A DNA stretch of 64,000 bases from Pteria penguin (Eukaryota; Mollusca; Bivalvia; Pterioida; Pteriidae): the NCBI GenBank assembly GCA_035048485.1, contig CM068582.1, forward strand, positions 35,554,096-35,618,095, written 5' to 3'. Below, piece after piece: positions 41,201 to 50,240 of this stretch (position 1 is the first letter of the stretch; each line of letters opens with the position of its first letter). The notes under the pieces are model-generated. The model saw only the letters and a list, made by a program, of their open reading frames with translations. It had not been told where the DNA came from and made no database searches. The position numbers were made by a program, and so were the translations under genes.

Positions 41201-44200
41201 AAAAGCTTAAACACCACAAAGTGGACGTGTTGTGATATAAACTCTGGCACAGTGCTTTTGTCTCCCTCCTGCAGATGTACAAATGTAGAACATTGAAAAA
41301 ACATGGACATTCCACATCACTAAAGAAACTAGCTTAAATACACTTCACTACTTGTTGTTGATTTCTATCACAAAATTTTAGAGGTAAATATTTTCTATGA
41401 AGTTTTTTTTGTTATGACTTATCAAATACATCAGTTAGTGGCATAATGAAAAGCTAAAGAAAGACATGGAGATTCATAGCAAACAAGGTAAAACATGGCA
41501 ATACAAATTTAGATGGCAATTTTTAAAATCAACCAAATACAGACTGCCATAGTGGTCATCTTAATTGTGAAGAAAATATCTTCAGGGAATAGATGGCTGA
41601 TATTTGTTTCAGGGTGTCAATTAAGAAGAATGACTAATCAGCATACTCAGTGAATAACCAATTGCTTTCTGTCTACCGTAAGCCAGTAATAAGTTATTTT
41701 GACATTTCTATATGATAAAGACAAGGCTCCACCCAGTTTTAATCATCTAGAAGCACCAAAATCACTTCTAAGCTATATGTAGATCCTGTGTTCATTTTTG
41801 AGATGTAAATACATATATATGCAGTGAAGATTTGAAAAGAAGATTTGAAAAAATCTATTAAAGTTATAATATCATTCATTGGAAAGGAGAATATAAACCA
41901 TATATGAAGGGATAATTACATTTTACACTTTGTAGTTTGTTCATTAAACAGAATCTTAGGTTTAAATGCACATTTACATACAGTAAGTGAAATTATATGA
42001 CTCATAATTAAAGCAAAGCCCTATCAATTTCATATCAAGTATTAATTTCATTTGTGTAATATTTCTCCATCTATAAACATTAATCATATATTGCACACCA
42101 AAGTGAAGCAAGCAGCTCAAAGAATTCCACTAGTCTACATGTACCAATCTCTAAGTCAACATCTATTGGATTTATATCTTGTGTTTTCAGACAAGGCATT
42201 CTATCATGGTACGCCCTGCTAAAAATGGGTACCAGTTATCTTATAATAAACCGATGTCCTATCCAGAGGGAGTCTGATTTTCATATATACTAAAACTAAT
42301 AATTATACACTGTGCTTTTGTAATATCTTTTCTGCACTTGCACATAATGCATCATGTACATAGTGTAGTAATCCATTAAAGGAAGCTTGACAAAATGTTT
42401 TTGAGCAATATGCTTTACCTGTGATAAAGCACTGATTGTGAAAACTGGCGGTTTGGAATGACTGTCATCCTTATACTGATGTAAGATGGAACTTATTCCT
42501 GAAAAATTTAGGTTTCATCATTATTGAATCATGTATTCATGAATGTCATAATTCTAAATTGGAAGTGTTGGTGCACTATGCATTACAATTTTACATATTA
42601 ATGCACAAACTCAAATAACTTACCCATTATGGCACCTTCTTTAGCTTGCCAAGAACTGGCATCATTCGTACAATACTGTAAATCACAAAGGAATACAGAT
42701 ATGAAAAAAATTTCAACAGGGTATAAAAGACAGAAATAAACATAAATAGTTATTTTTTGTAATTTTTTTACATGTATATTGAAACACACACATGTTTCAA
42801 ATGCATGCATTCTATTAGTAAAACTGGTACATGTAGTAAAGAACACTTGACTCCTGGCTAAACTTAAAATCTATATATCTACATGCAGTATGTCGGTGAT
42901 AAACCATTCCACTTTATTTAGATAATATATGAACTAACTCAGGACTTATCAAATGAGACAATGTATTATGTATCCTAGTGAATATAATATTGATGAACCA
43001 ACCTGAGCTAATGCTGCAAACAAACTTTCCTGATCTTTGTTTGAAAGAAAGAGATAGATCTGTCCTAGTTGCTTGGCACATGAACTTCTTATTGCTGACC
43101 ACACATCACATAATGACATACTTATCAAGTTCTATAAAGTACCAAATTATAATTCCTGTAATAAATCTACTCATACCATTACCGAATAATTTCAGAATTA
43201 CATTGTACTTTAATGGTACATGTATACTTTTACATTTCATTTTCTGATATAGTTTCCTAATTTTGTTCCCTTGGTGTTGAGGAATTTACAAAAAAAAATC
43301 TATCAATACAAATTCTTTAATTTGCATCATTACAAAATTCATTTAATCAATGTCAACTTATCAACTTACAAATATAATACGAAATTTATTTTTAACAAAG
43401 ATAAAACTTTTGAAGAATTTCTCCTACCAAAATGGCTGGAAATGATTTTGTATCCCTAAGAGTACTTTTGTTCTCTTTGAACCATTCCATTACTTGTATA
43501 ACTGTACGGTTTCTAACAACTGGCATTTCAGGCACTAGTTAATACAAAATGTAGTTCAATACTTTAGTTTCAGATATGTAAAATACATCAATTACAGTCA
43601 AACCTCGTTATCTCGAAGTCGGAGGGACCGTGGAAAATACTTCGAGATATCCGTAGTTCGAGATATCCAAATTTCGAGTTTAGGATCACAAATCTTGCAG
43701 TTGTTAATGTATACGCCGATTCATTTGACATTTGTGATTATTATAGTAGATGTATTAGATATACATGTATTTATCAATAAATACGCATGAAGATGTGCAT
43801 ATTGTATTGTTCCTAAATAATTAATCTAAATCTTATCATACCTTGTATATTTTATGAATATATAGAGAATATACTCCAAAACTGAAAACGTCATGTTTCC
43901 TTTTCAGTAACATCGTAATTTAAATCCAATACTGGATATAACTGTCTTACACTATACCTAAAACCGAGGACGGGCTAACACGTAAGACAAGATAAAGACA
44001 CACGTCACAATTTGATTTAATTACTATTACTTTGCATAAAAATAAATAGACATACACATGGACTGGAAATAGTAATAAATTAATGAACAGTGTAAATAAA
44101 TTTCTTTAAACGCAGGTATGAAAAAGCACTAATTACAATTAATGTTAATTATCTAATTTTGTGTCGAGTTTAATACGCTATCATCATTTATTAATATTTG

Positions 44201-45716
44201 GTATAAATAACAGGGTACGCACGGACGCGATCGATTATGTAATTACTGCGGCTTTGTACACCGACACGGTCAACTGATCACACCACGCGAGCGACCTGTC
44301 ATTTAGGATAAACGCCGCGGGAGTATTGTCAATAAGAAGCCAACTTCGAGATAAACCAGGTAAATAAGAACTTCGGAACTTGAAAATGTATTCGAGATAA
44401 GCATGGTATTCGACATATCAGTGTTCGACACAACCGGGGTGAATTTAATCATAATATGAAAGATATTTTTCGGGACCGACGTTCGACTTCGAGATATCCC
44501 GGGTATTCGAGATATCAGTGTTCGAGATATCGAAGTTTGACTGTATATTATTATACCATCAGCATTTGACATTTAGGATAAATGTTTTAATATGAAAAAT
44601 CAAGTTGTATATAATTATTATGTGATTGACAGAGAAAATGTTGAATATATCCAAACTAGAACTAACCTTCTTTAACAGTGTAGGAAAATGCATCAAGAAG
44701 TTCGGGAGAAATTTCTTGGGATGAAATCCTATAAAATGATACATAAAGATTACAAATAAACAAGACTTTGACTGAAAAATTTATTCATATAAATATATAT
44801 ATTTGCGAACAGACTTTTTCTTACTTATCAGCCCCAAAACATGTATTATCTCATTTAGTTCAGTGTTTTATACATAAATTTTTGTTGTCTTTCTATGCCT
44901 ATGTAATTGATGTATCCTGAAGGAGCAGGTTGCCTCACATTTATGACTCCTTTATATCTAAATTTCACTGTCATTTTTTGTGCTTTTAAACTTGACATCT
45001 ATCTTTAATATCTCTATATTGACCTTCAGTTAATCTGACATTCTTGAACAGCAAACATTGTTATAATATTTTTTTTTATTTATTTTTATATAATTTTTAT
45101 ATAAAATTATTATAATTATTATTATTATCATTATTATTCTTATTATTATCATCATTATTATTATTGCCACAATTTATATTACATTTAATAGTTTTGTAAG
45201 TCTTAGATCACAGTATAAAATAAGAACCTATAATATTTCATTATTCTATATATAATACTTGTTGAAATCTTTTGCAGCAGTGAAGTAAAATGATAAAATA
45301 AATATTTACCACTTAATAAGATTATCCAAAAAATCATTAATAGCTGCTTTTAACTGTCCGTTACTGGAATCCAAAGTTGCCCCAGTGCTAGATATTTTTC
45401 TAACTCTGCGACCTCCATCTTTTCCAGCCTCAGACCATCCATATCGCCTCTCAAATATATAGCACACAAACTTGTTGAGAGTCTGAGAGTTCTGAAGAAC
45501 TGTTGATAATTCTATACCAGCATAAGGATTGCAAGAGACATAACCATTAATTTGTGATGATGTATTAAATTTTTTTGTATCTGTTTCTTCATTATCTGTT
45601 CTGGAATGTGTTGTTTTTGTAAGAAATTGATGTATTTGTTTCAAAGCATCTTTTTCTTCTTCCACAGAAGTTGATTTCAACAAGCATTGAAGTTTCTCCG
45701 TAAGAGACATATTCAT
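20870..45716 (-). CDS. HEAT/ARM-repeat protein, 1,159 aa, 28 coding exons (family not recognised)
   Basis: Coding exons in transcript order: 45716-45310, 44728-44667, 43534-43428, 43131-43003, 42675-42624, 42498-42419, 41268-41125, 39588-39469, 39176-39105, 37974-37854, 36756-36601, 34358-34169, 33570-33483, 32403-32326, 31299-31238, 30997-30919, 29504-29434, 28735-28603, 28174-27989, 27473-27294, 26981-26851, 26250-26205, 23633-23479, 23078-22952, 22738-22619, 22264-22135, 21354-21179, 20947-20870. Every junction is GT-AG and every phase joins; the total is 3,480 nt. An in-frame TGA lies 8 codons before the ATG, and a CTGTTTCAG acceptor at about 45770 implies a non-coding upstream exon. The protein is mostly paired helices with HEAT-like segments, a low-complexity middle and an acidic C-terminal tail. 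No transmembrane segment or catalytic motif was seen. HEAT repeats are scaffolds, so a protein-binding or trafficking role is possible but unproven. The exon 12 acceptor (34358) is the least certain join. Confidence 0.88.
21955..22110 (-). mobile_element. tRNA-derived SINE (family B), in intron 26
   Basis: Minus strand: AGTGTAGTGGTATAATGC (A-box), CTGGGTTTGAATGA (B-box), then TTGGTTACCTCCC and ATGACTGAAAAATCGTTG. This matches the family B body and tail. It lies in the same orientation as the host gene. Confidence 0.7.
23638..24606. repeat. 30-bp minisatellite, about 32 units, abutting the exon 23 splice acceptor
   Basis: The plus-strand unit is GATTAACCAGTGTACATGTT followed by ACATACTGAG. 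Variants (TG/CG/CA/TT at positions 11-12, CCGG for CCAG, ACAATCTGAG for ACATACTGAG) recur in the same order 390 bp apart: the TTT variant at 24001 and 24391, CAT at 23731 and 24121, AATCT at 23821 and 24211. This indicates a 13-unit higher-order repeat. The array lies in intron 22 and ends 5 bp from the acceptor at 23633. It gives a spurious 329-codon minus-strand frame (decapeptide TLVNPQYVTC). Confidence 0.97.
25031..25166. mobile_element. Short palindromic MITE
   Basis: The left arm AGTATGATGTAAGATCTAAC (25031 on) and the reverse complement of the right arm (AGTATGATGTCAGATCTCAC, ending 25166) differ at only two of 20 positions, and both continue AGAATG. Total length is about 136 bp. Confidence 0.8.
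25168..26051. mobile_element. Non-autonomous TA-flanked DNA transposon (pogo/Tc1-like ends)
   Basis: Perfect 19-bp terminal inverted repeats, CCGTATTCACTCGTGTATA, are flanked by TA at 25166-25167 and 26052-26053. The 884-bp interior has no intact transposase. Inner subterminal copies of GCGTATTATACAYGAGAT are also inverted. TA duplication and end sequence suggest the Tc1/mariner/pogo superfamily (inference). Confidence 0.85.
27640..27785 (+). mobile_element. tRNA-derived SINE (family B), in intron 19
   Basis: Contains GTGTATTGATTAAGCACTC (A-box side), AAGTTCAGTTCCAG (degenerate B-box), TTTAAGAGGTAAGATACCTC, and CTTCCATGTTGTGATATACC. It is antisense to the host gene. Confidence 0.65.
28955..29425 (-). 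pseudogene. Truncated mariner (DD34D) transposase relic in intron 17
   Basis: The minus strand encodes LTEVVLFHQDNAPVHK, then IEHPPYSPDLAPSDFHLFP, with exactly 34 residues between the Asp of HQD and the Asp of PSD. This is the mariner DD34D spacing. A frameshift or stop follows, then SDDDIIHAVDDFLIEAKK and the degenerate C-terminus TGKVYRY. The helix-turn-helix half and first catalytic Asp are missing. GAGGGCTGATTGATATGTTG near 28961 may be the surviving terminal repeat. It has the same orientation as the host gene. Confidence 0.9.
30300..30480 (+). repeat. TCAAGGTCA-bearing dispersed repeat, intron 16
   Basis: Contains AACTTCAAGGTCAAGGTTAC and AAGGTCAAAAAG, then AAAGTTATGATCTAG and AAAGTTTTTGTC, in the word order of the 35-kb copy. 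Confidence 0.7.
32925..33291. mobile_element. Foldback (long-hairpin) element in intron 13
   Basis: The left arm begins CAATCTGAATAAAACCATAT and the reverse complement of the right arm begins CAATCTGATTAAAACCAGAT. The match continues through ATCTTTATTC, AAAGATCTG, GGTCA, TTCTG and AGCCAATCA, so nearly the whole 367 bp is one imperfect hairpin with arms of about 170 bp. No coding content. Confidence 0.85.
33625..33850 (+). repeat. Dispersed AGGTCA-type repeat, intron 12
   Basis: Contains AAAAGAATGCCTCTGCCAGC, AAGGACAAGGTCACAATGTC, TTTAAAAGGGTTTCATTCGT and AAAGACAAACAGACAGACAT. This is a diverged relative of 9255-9545. Confidence 0.7.
35045..35740 (+). repeat. Tandem-arranged AGGTCA-type dispersed repeat, intron 11
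   Basis: Three related blocks of about 160 bp each carry AAGTCAAAAGTCATGGTATC or a variant, followed by AAAGCCCTRCCCCTATT and AAAAGATATA. The first block has AAAGGTCAAGGTCACAAAGT. The region starts AACAAGAGTTGTCAGAAGAC and ends AAAGTTTTTTGTGCACGAGG. Confidence 0.8.
37215..37625 (-). repeat. Dispersed repeat with internal duplication, intron 10
   Basis: GTGACTTCTAGAGTGTCTAC plus AAGGTTTT occurs twice, about 150 bp apart (near 37390 and 37538), each preceded by CCTATAGG. The region ends with an ACACAC tract. Confidence 0.65.
38104..38297 (+). mobile_element. 5'-truncated family A SINE, intron 9
   Basis: Starts within the element at TGTCCTGTCTTTCGGATGAG and runs to the ACAAAAATCAATCA tail. The tRNA head is absent. 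Truncation at the 5' end is typical of incomplete reverse transcription. Confidence 0.88.
39846..40240 (+). repeat. Dispersed repeat, two related halves, intron 7
   Basis: AATTTTTAATGTCCAAGGGC and AATTTTCTATGTTCAAGACC begin two related halves. Both continue AATAACTYTGT, AAAAAT, GACCACAYCCATATTC and CTTGATYTGCATTT or CTTGACCTGCATTT. No intact reading frame. Confidence 0.7.
40313..41010. mobile_element. Inverted-repeat element with TTAA at both ends, intron 7
   Basis: The left end TTAATTCTCTGTTTCTCAGA (about 40315) and right end TCTGAGAAACATAGAATTAA (about 40988) are inverted copies with one mismatch, and TTAA sits at both outer edges. TTAA duplications are characteristic of piggyBac elements, so a piggyBac-like non-autonomous element is possible. 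The left 400 bp is shared, inverted, with 18341-18600. Confidence 0.65.
43595..44543. mobile_element. Non-autonomous pogo/Tigger-like element, intron 2
   Basis: The ends CAGTCAAACCTCGTTATCTC and (reverse complement of right end) CAGTCAAACTTCGATATCTC are flanked by TA at 43593-43594 and 44544-44545. Both ends carry several subterminal TTCGAGATATC copies, probably transposase-binding repeats. The 949-bp interior has no intact transposase and includes a GC-richer segment near 44220-44330 unlike its surroundings. Confidence 0.9.
45060..45180. repeat. (ATT)n-rich low-complexity tract
   Basis: Poly-T, TATATAATTTTTATATA and ATT/ATC units, all in intron 1. Confidence 0.85.
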
Positions 45717-46269
45717 TTCTTGATATTCATGAGAAATAACTCATAGTCATAGTATTGTAAGTCATTTCATCTGAAACAGATTATACAGAAATCATAAGGT
45801 ATCAAATCAAATTTATGTTACTTATCATCAAAATAGCACCTCACATATACAATAAAGTCTACAATCGTAATTTTCTCACACAAATCACATTGGCATTAAT
45901 CTTTGTGTAAATTTAGAAATACGATTAACATGCTGATTTGTACAAAAGTGTGAACCAGAACAGTCAGGTCTATTTACACCTGAACTCTTTGTTTTTGAAC
46001 TGCTTTCTCCTACTGGGTTTTATGCATAGATACAAAAAAAAACCCCAAAACTTGGAACCATGACCAAAACATGTATTGTATTTTAATGTTAACAATTCTA
46101 TAAGACTAAATGAAAATTTAACTTGTAAGCATATCTTATTAGAAGGTCACAAGTTTATTTTCATCAAATATGAATATACATGCATTTACATAAATTAAAT
46201 GAACTACATAGTTGAACAACCATTGAAGGAAATACATTAAGCCTTAAGCAGCACTTGAGACATACATAA

Positions 46270-47390
46270 GGTTTAGTAAAATTGAGTTGTTCTGTTGACC
46301 TGATTTCTGTGTCTTGTAAAATGCTAGAACATATCATCAAGAATAGAATCATGGGATAACTGCAGGAAAACAGCATATTAACTGATGCACAATACTGCTT
46401 TCAGAAAGAGCATTCTTGTGAAAATGAACTAATCATCACAATACTGGATATTGCACAGACACTGAATGACTGAGGCCAAACAGGTACCATCCGTCTTTAG
46501 ATTACTTTTCAAAAGCCTTCAACAAGAGGCGCCATGCTAGACTCCTCCACAAGAAGGTTAACAATATGATCTGGAGTACCCAAAGGCAATGTCCTTGGAT
46601 TCCTACTGTTTCTAATATATACATCAAGGACCTTCCCAAATATGTCAGTAATGGATCCTCTACTCATCTGTTCACCAATGACTGTGTGTTGTACAGGAGC
46701 ATTACATCAGCTCAAGACACACACCAGTTTCAACAACATCTAGAAGCACTCCAGAGGTGGGAGAGAGACTGGACACTGTCTGATGACATTCCATCCTCAG
46801 AAGTGCCTAGTACCTCACAGCAACAACAAAAGGAATCCACTACCATACCTTAGCTACACCATCCATGGTCATGTTATTAAGGAATGAGAGACAGTAAATA
46901 TGGGCATCTGTATCTACAAATGACTCAACTGGTCCACCCACATCAATATAATTGTTTAAAAATCAACAATACCATGGCTTTCTTACAACATGTTGCATCT
47001 AAGAGTGTCCAATAACCACCATAGCACTGTGTTATACCACCCTTGGGCTGTGTTTAAATATACCACCCTTGTACTACCACACTGAGATAATGCAAGCCTA
47101 ATATGGGACCATACACTAAAGCCAACAACAGGTAGAGATGGTACAGAGACCAGCAGCCAGGTTAATCACTGACAATTACCACTATACAAGTAGCATCACC
47201 ACCATTCTCCAATGGCCCACACTCCAGAATCATAGAACAACCAGCAGAGTAAACATTATGTATCACATCCTAAACATCTGACTCCTACAGCAGTTTTGAA
47301 ACTGATGTGAGGGCACAATCGACACTTCCTGCGACCGTATGCTGGAACACAGGCCTACAAGTAACAAGTCATAAGGATATGGAAAAGTCT
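46270..47390 (+). pseudogene. Decayed LINE reverse transcriptase (CR1/jockey-like)
   Basis: Fragments appear in order across changing frames: CKMLEHIIKNRIMG; ENSILTDAQYCFQKEHSCEN; SGVPKGNVLGFLLFLIYIKD (canonical [20 protein letters not shown]); HLFTNDCVLYRSI (the FADD catalytic box has become FTND); LEALQRWERDWTLS. The 3' part has MGPYTKANNR-like and QWPTLQNHRTTSRVNIMYHI-like segments, typical of the C-terminal region. Multiple stops and frameshifts are present and no endonuclease domain was seen upstream. It is a dead insertion 5' of the HEAT-repeat gene. Confidence 0.9.
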
Positions 47391-47568
47391 ACCCAGCCTC
47401 TACCACCATGACCTGCATAAGTTTGCCTGAGATGATTTAAGTGTATATACATGTAGATATCTAGATCTATTCTGTTGTTAATCTCACCTGTAGATATGGC
47501 ATTGCTTGCACAGCACACATGGTAAGAAAATACCAGACGGCAGAAGGCTGAGACAGTACAGTAAATGG

Positions 47569-48154
47569 TAGCTTCAGTTTTTAGCCTTTCCCCACATTTG
47601 TTTACTATTTGGTCATTCGTTTTGTGTGGGGAGGGCTTCAGTTCCTTCACATACAGTCCTCAGGCACAGTGGCGCAGGCTGATTATGATACACAATTGCA
47701 CTATTCTGTATTATATACAGGGAATAAACTTCAAAATCTAAGTAAATCTAGCTATCAATAGATAATTTTGTATGAATCTAACTAACTTTTCCATCATAGT
47801 TTGATTTTTTGATGATTGTAATCGAAAGCAGTATGAAAACTTACGATTTTATGGAAACTGGGGGCAGGCAAAAGTTTTTAAATCTTTAGATAATACCGTC
47901 TTTAAAAGATAGTTTGTAGAAAAAATGTAGTACTATTCAATAAAAATCATTGAATATAAGCCTTATATTCATGGTTCTGATAAGGAGGATTTATAATTTG
48001 TTGTAAATTTCTAAATGTCATACCAAAAAAGGCGATTGTGTATCACAAGCGGTTTGCACCACAGGATCATATGGGAAGGAACTGAAACCTCCCCACACAT
48101 AACGAAATGACCAAATACTAAACAAGCGTGGGGAAAGTCGAAATACTGAAGCTA
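47569..48154. mobile_element. Foldback element with about 130-bp inverted arms
   Basis: The left arm (47569-47700) and the reverse complement of the right arm (48028-48154) share TAGCTTCAGT, CTTTCCCCAC, TTGTTTA.TATTTGGTCATT, TGTGTGGGGAGG, TTCAGTTCCTTC and TGATACACAAT in order. There is no coding content in the approximately 330-bp loop. Confidence 0.85.
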
Positions 48155-48710
48155 AGTTTATCGAAGAAATTAATTAGGTCTTACTGTATTGCACCTGAAA
48201 AATAGACTACTTTGAAAGTAGCCTATGTCTCTGATTGTACTACACAACCAGTGATCAGTACTCAGCAGTACGAACAGAGGCATGAGAAACCCACACACTG
48301 ATATAGTGACATACTCAAATAAAAGACTTCGAATATATCAAAAATTCAAAAGGGACAGTTAACATTTTAAACCTATAAGAACGACTTCTAGAAGAGCTAC
48401 AATACGCGTTGCTTAATCTAGTATCTAACCTGTTAATGTGCAGTATTCTTAACGACAATAAGAACTGCTTTGAAGTAGTGCTTAAGCCGTAGAGGTGCAG
48501 AAGACAAACTATTTGGAAACCATGTTTGTTTATATTACGTCAGATTCTAATTTCCATATCTCGATCCCGAATTTCATAATCGTGTTTAGAAGTAGGTTTT
48601 CCCCCTGAAAGACTGATTCTTGGAAAGAAGGATTTCAGGGAAATTCTGCAATATAGCCAGCTTACAGTAGATGTCATTGAAAGTAAAGAAAAATGAGATT
48701 GTACGTTATG

Positions 48711-48742
48711 TATCAGGGACGTATAAATACACGTCCCTGATA
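48711..48742. other. Perfect 12-bp-stem palindrome
   Basis: TATCAGGGACGT and ACGTCCCTGATA form the stem with an 8-base loop. The same AGGGACGTAT core recurs in the hairpin at 49144-49192. Confidence 0.85.
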
Positions 48743-49143
48743 TGAATGTCCTTAGAGGAGTTATCTCCCATTGTTAAAGATATGAAAGATTTAAATTGCA
48801 AAAATTCTGCTCGGCAAACTTTACTTTTGTTTACGAAACTCGATATATTAAAATATAAAGGGAACTTTCCACCATGAGCATTCCTAAATTTTGTCCTCTG
48901 TGAAAAAAATAAAAAAAAAAAAACATAACTGATAAGTAATTTCCTTAAACTCCAAGGACGTATATAACACATAACACAAACTCTTGTGGTAAAGACCGTC
49001 TTTTGTTAGATGCTTGAAAATATATAAATTAATCAATGTATTCATTTCAAAGATAAAAGTTGTACAGGTATATTGATATCTAATAACACGGCGGTTAACT
49101 TCCTATACTGATAAAGGTATATACAGACGTGCGACTGGAATGG

Positions 49144-49192
49144 GGTATACCCAGGGACGTATCATAACACATATATACGTCCCTGGTATACC
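49144..49192. other. 18-bp-stem palindrome with one bulged base
   Basis: GGTATACCCAGGGACGTAT pairs with ATACGTCCCTGGTATACC; the left arm has one additional C. The core matches the palindrome at 48711-48742. Confidence 0.85.
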
Positions 49193-49207
49193 TTTAAGGC
49201 CACCCAG

Positions 49208-49405
49208 TATATTAATGGGTTTCATTTTCCCTTCAAATATATATCGATGGGTATCTTTCAAATCACACAATATATGAATATAAAACGCAGGCAGAGCCGA
49301 TTACAAGAGAAGAGTATTTTTGCATATGAATGAGTATGCTTTTCATTATGGTCAGTATATGAATTGGTAAGTTTTACACTTCGCTCAATATATGAATGGG
49401 TAGGG
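49208..49405. repeat. Degenerate tandem repeat, about 33-36 bp
   Basis: Words of the type (CA)RTATATGAATGGGTA recur near 49209, 49243, 49272, 49323, 49353 and 49387, with diverged spacers. Confidence 0.55.
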
Positions 49406-49523
49406 TGCCAGTGACTCCAGCTGCACGTTCGTACCCAAAATCATTGCCCCCCCCCCCTCCCGTGTCTAATTAATGGTAATTGTGAATTGAATCTCTTAAA
49501 ATAAATGTTCAGGCTTTGCATTG

Positions 49524-49612
49524 CGTGAAAATAGATATTCTGGACGGGCTCTTGTTGAAAATAAATATTCTGGCCTGGCTCTTGTTGAAAATAAATATTC
49601 CGACCGTATGAA
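49524..49612. repeat. Three-copy tandem repeat, about 36-40 bp
   Basis: GAAAATARATATTCTGG followed by a GGCTCTTGTT block occurs twice, and a third GAAAATAAATATTCCGACC follows. Confidence 0.7.
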
Positions 49613-49739
49613 ATTTGCCAGCATCAATTTCATTTAATTCATTTATTTATTTTTTTTTTTTCGGGATCGAGTGTTCATCTAATAAAAGATGGATCTGTAC
49701 ATAGACCTGTATCTTGATATACGTCTATGCCTAAATGTA

Positions 49740-50240
49740 AAGGTCAAAGTTTATGACAAGCATGTATGCATATAGTCTTTGGCGTTCATCATTGTCAATT
49801 TTCATGACTAGTTTGAAAGGGATGTCCCTCATGGTTTTTGTCTATTTTAAATGCAAAACATGATCAAAGTCAATGAGGTACTGACTTTGGATTTTTAGAA
49901 AAGCACAAAGATCAAGCTAATTTTAGTTATATTCTAATGTCTAACTGCAGTGTATATGCAAAGTTTGAGTGAGATCTCACATATAGTTTTCCACAACTGA
50001 TCTAGGCACATCAGCTTGACAAAGGCGTTAAATTGACACACAAACTAGGGATTTGATTTTAAAAAGTGATGCGCATAAGGTCAGTATAGTTTTTCAACTG
50101 ATCTATGCGCAATATTCGGCAAACCCAAACTGGTGTTGTAGACAGACGTGCAATGAATGTGAAAGATTTTGATAGACACTAAAAGGAGAATATGTATTTG
50201 CATTAAAACAATTTACCCGTATTTCAACCTGCAAAGGAAA
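49740..50240 (+). repeat. Possible diverged AGGTCA-type repeat
   Basis: Begins AAATGTAAAGGTCAAAGTTT and has CAAAGTTTGAGTGAGATCTC and GACAGACG-like words. Only weakly related to the other copies. Confidence 0.35.

Larger units (their letters stand above)
37854..45716 (-). other. N-terminal helical-repeat half (exons 1-10, residues 1-431)
   Basis: The start MNMSLTEKLQCLLK precedes a polar stretch. HEAT-like helical pairs follow: ISMSLCDVWSAIRSSCAKQL (exon 4), ASSWQAKEGAIMGISSIL (exons 5-6), LLSDPQLTVREHAAKALSTY (exon 7) and YLSHPASTVRQAASSIFKGL (exon 10). The D/P-x-x-x-V-R pattern at the turn between helices is the usual HEAT signature. Confidence 0.75.
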
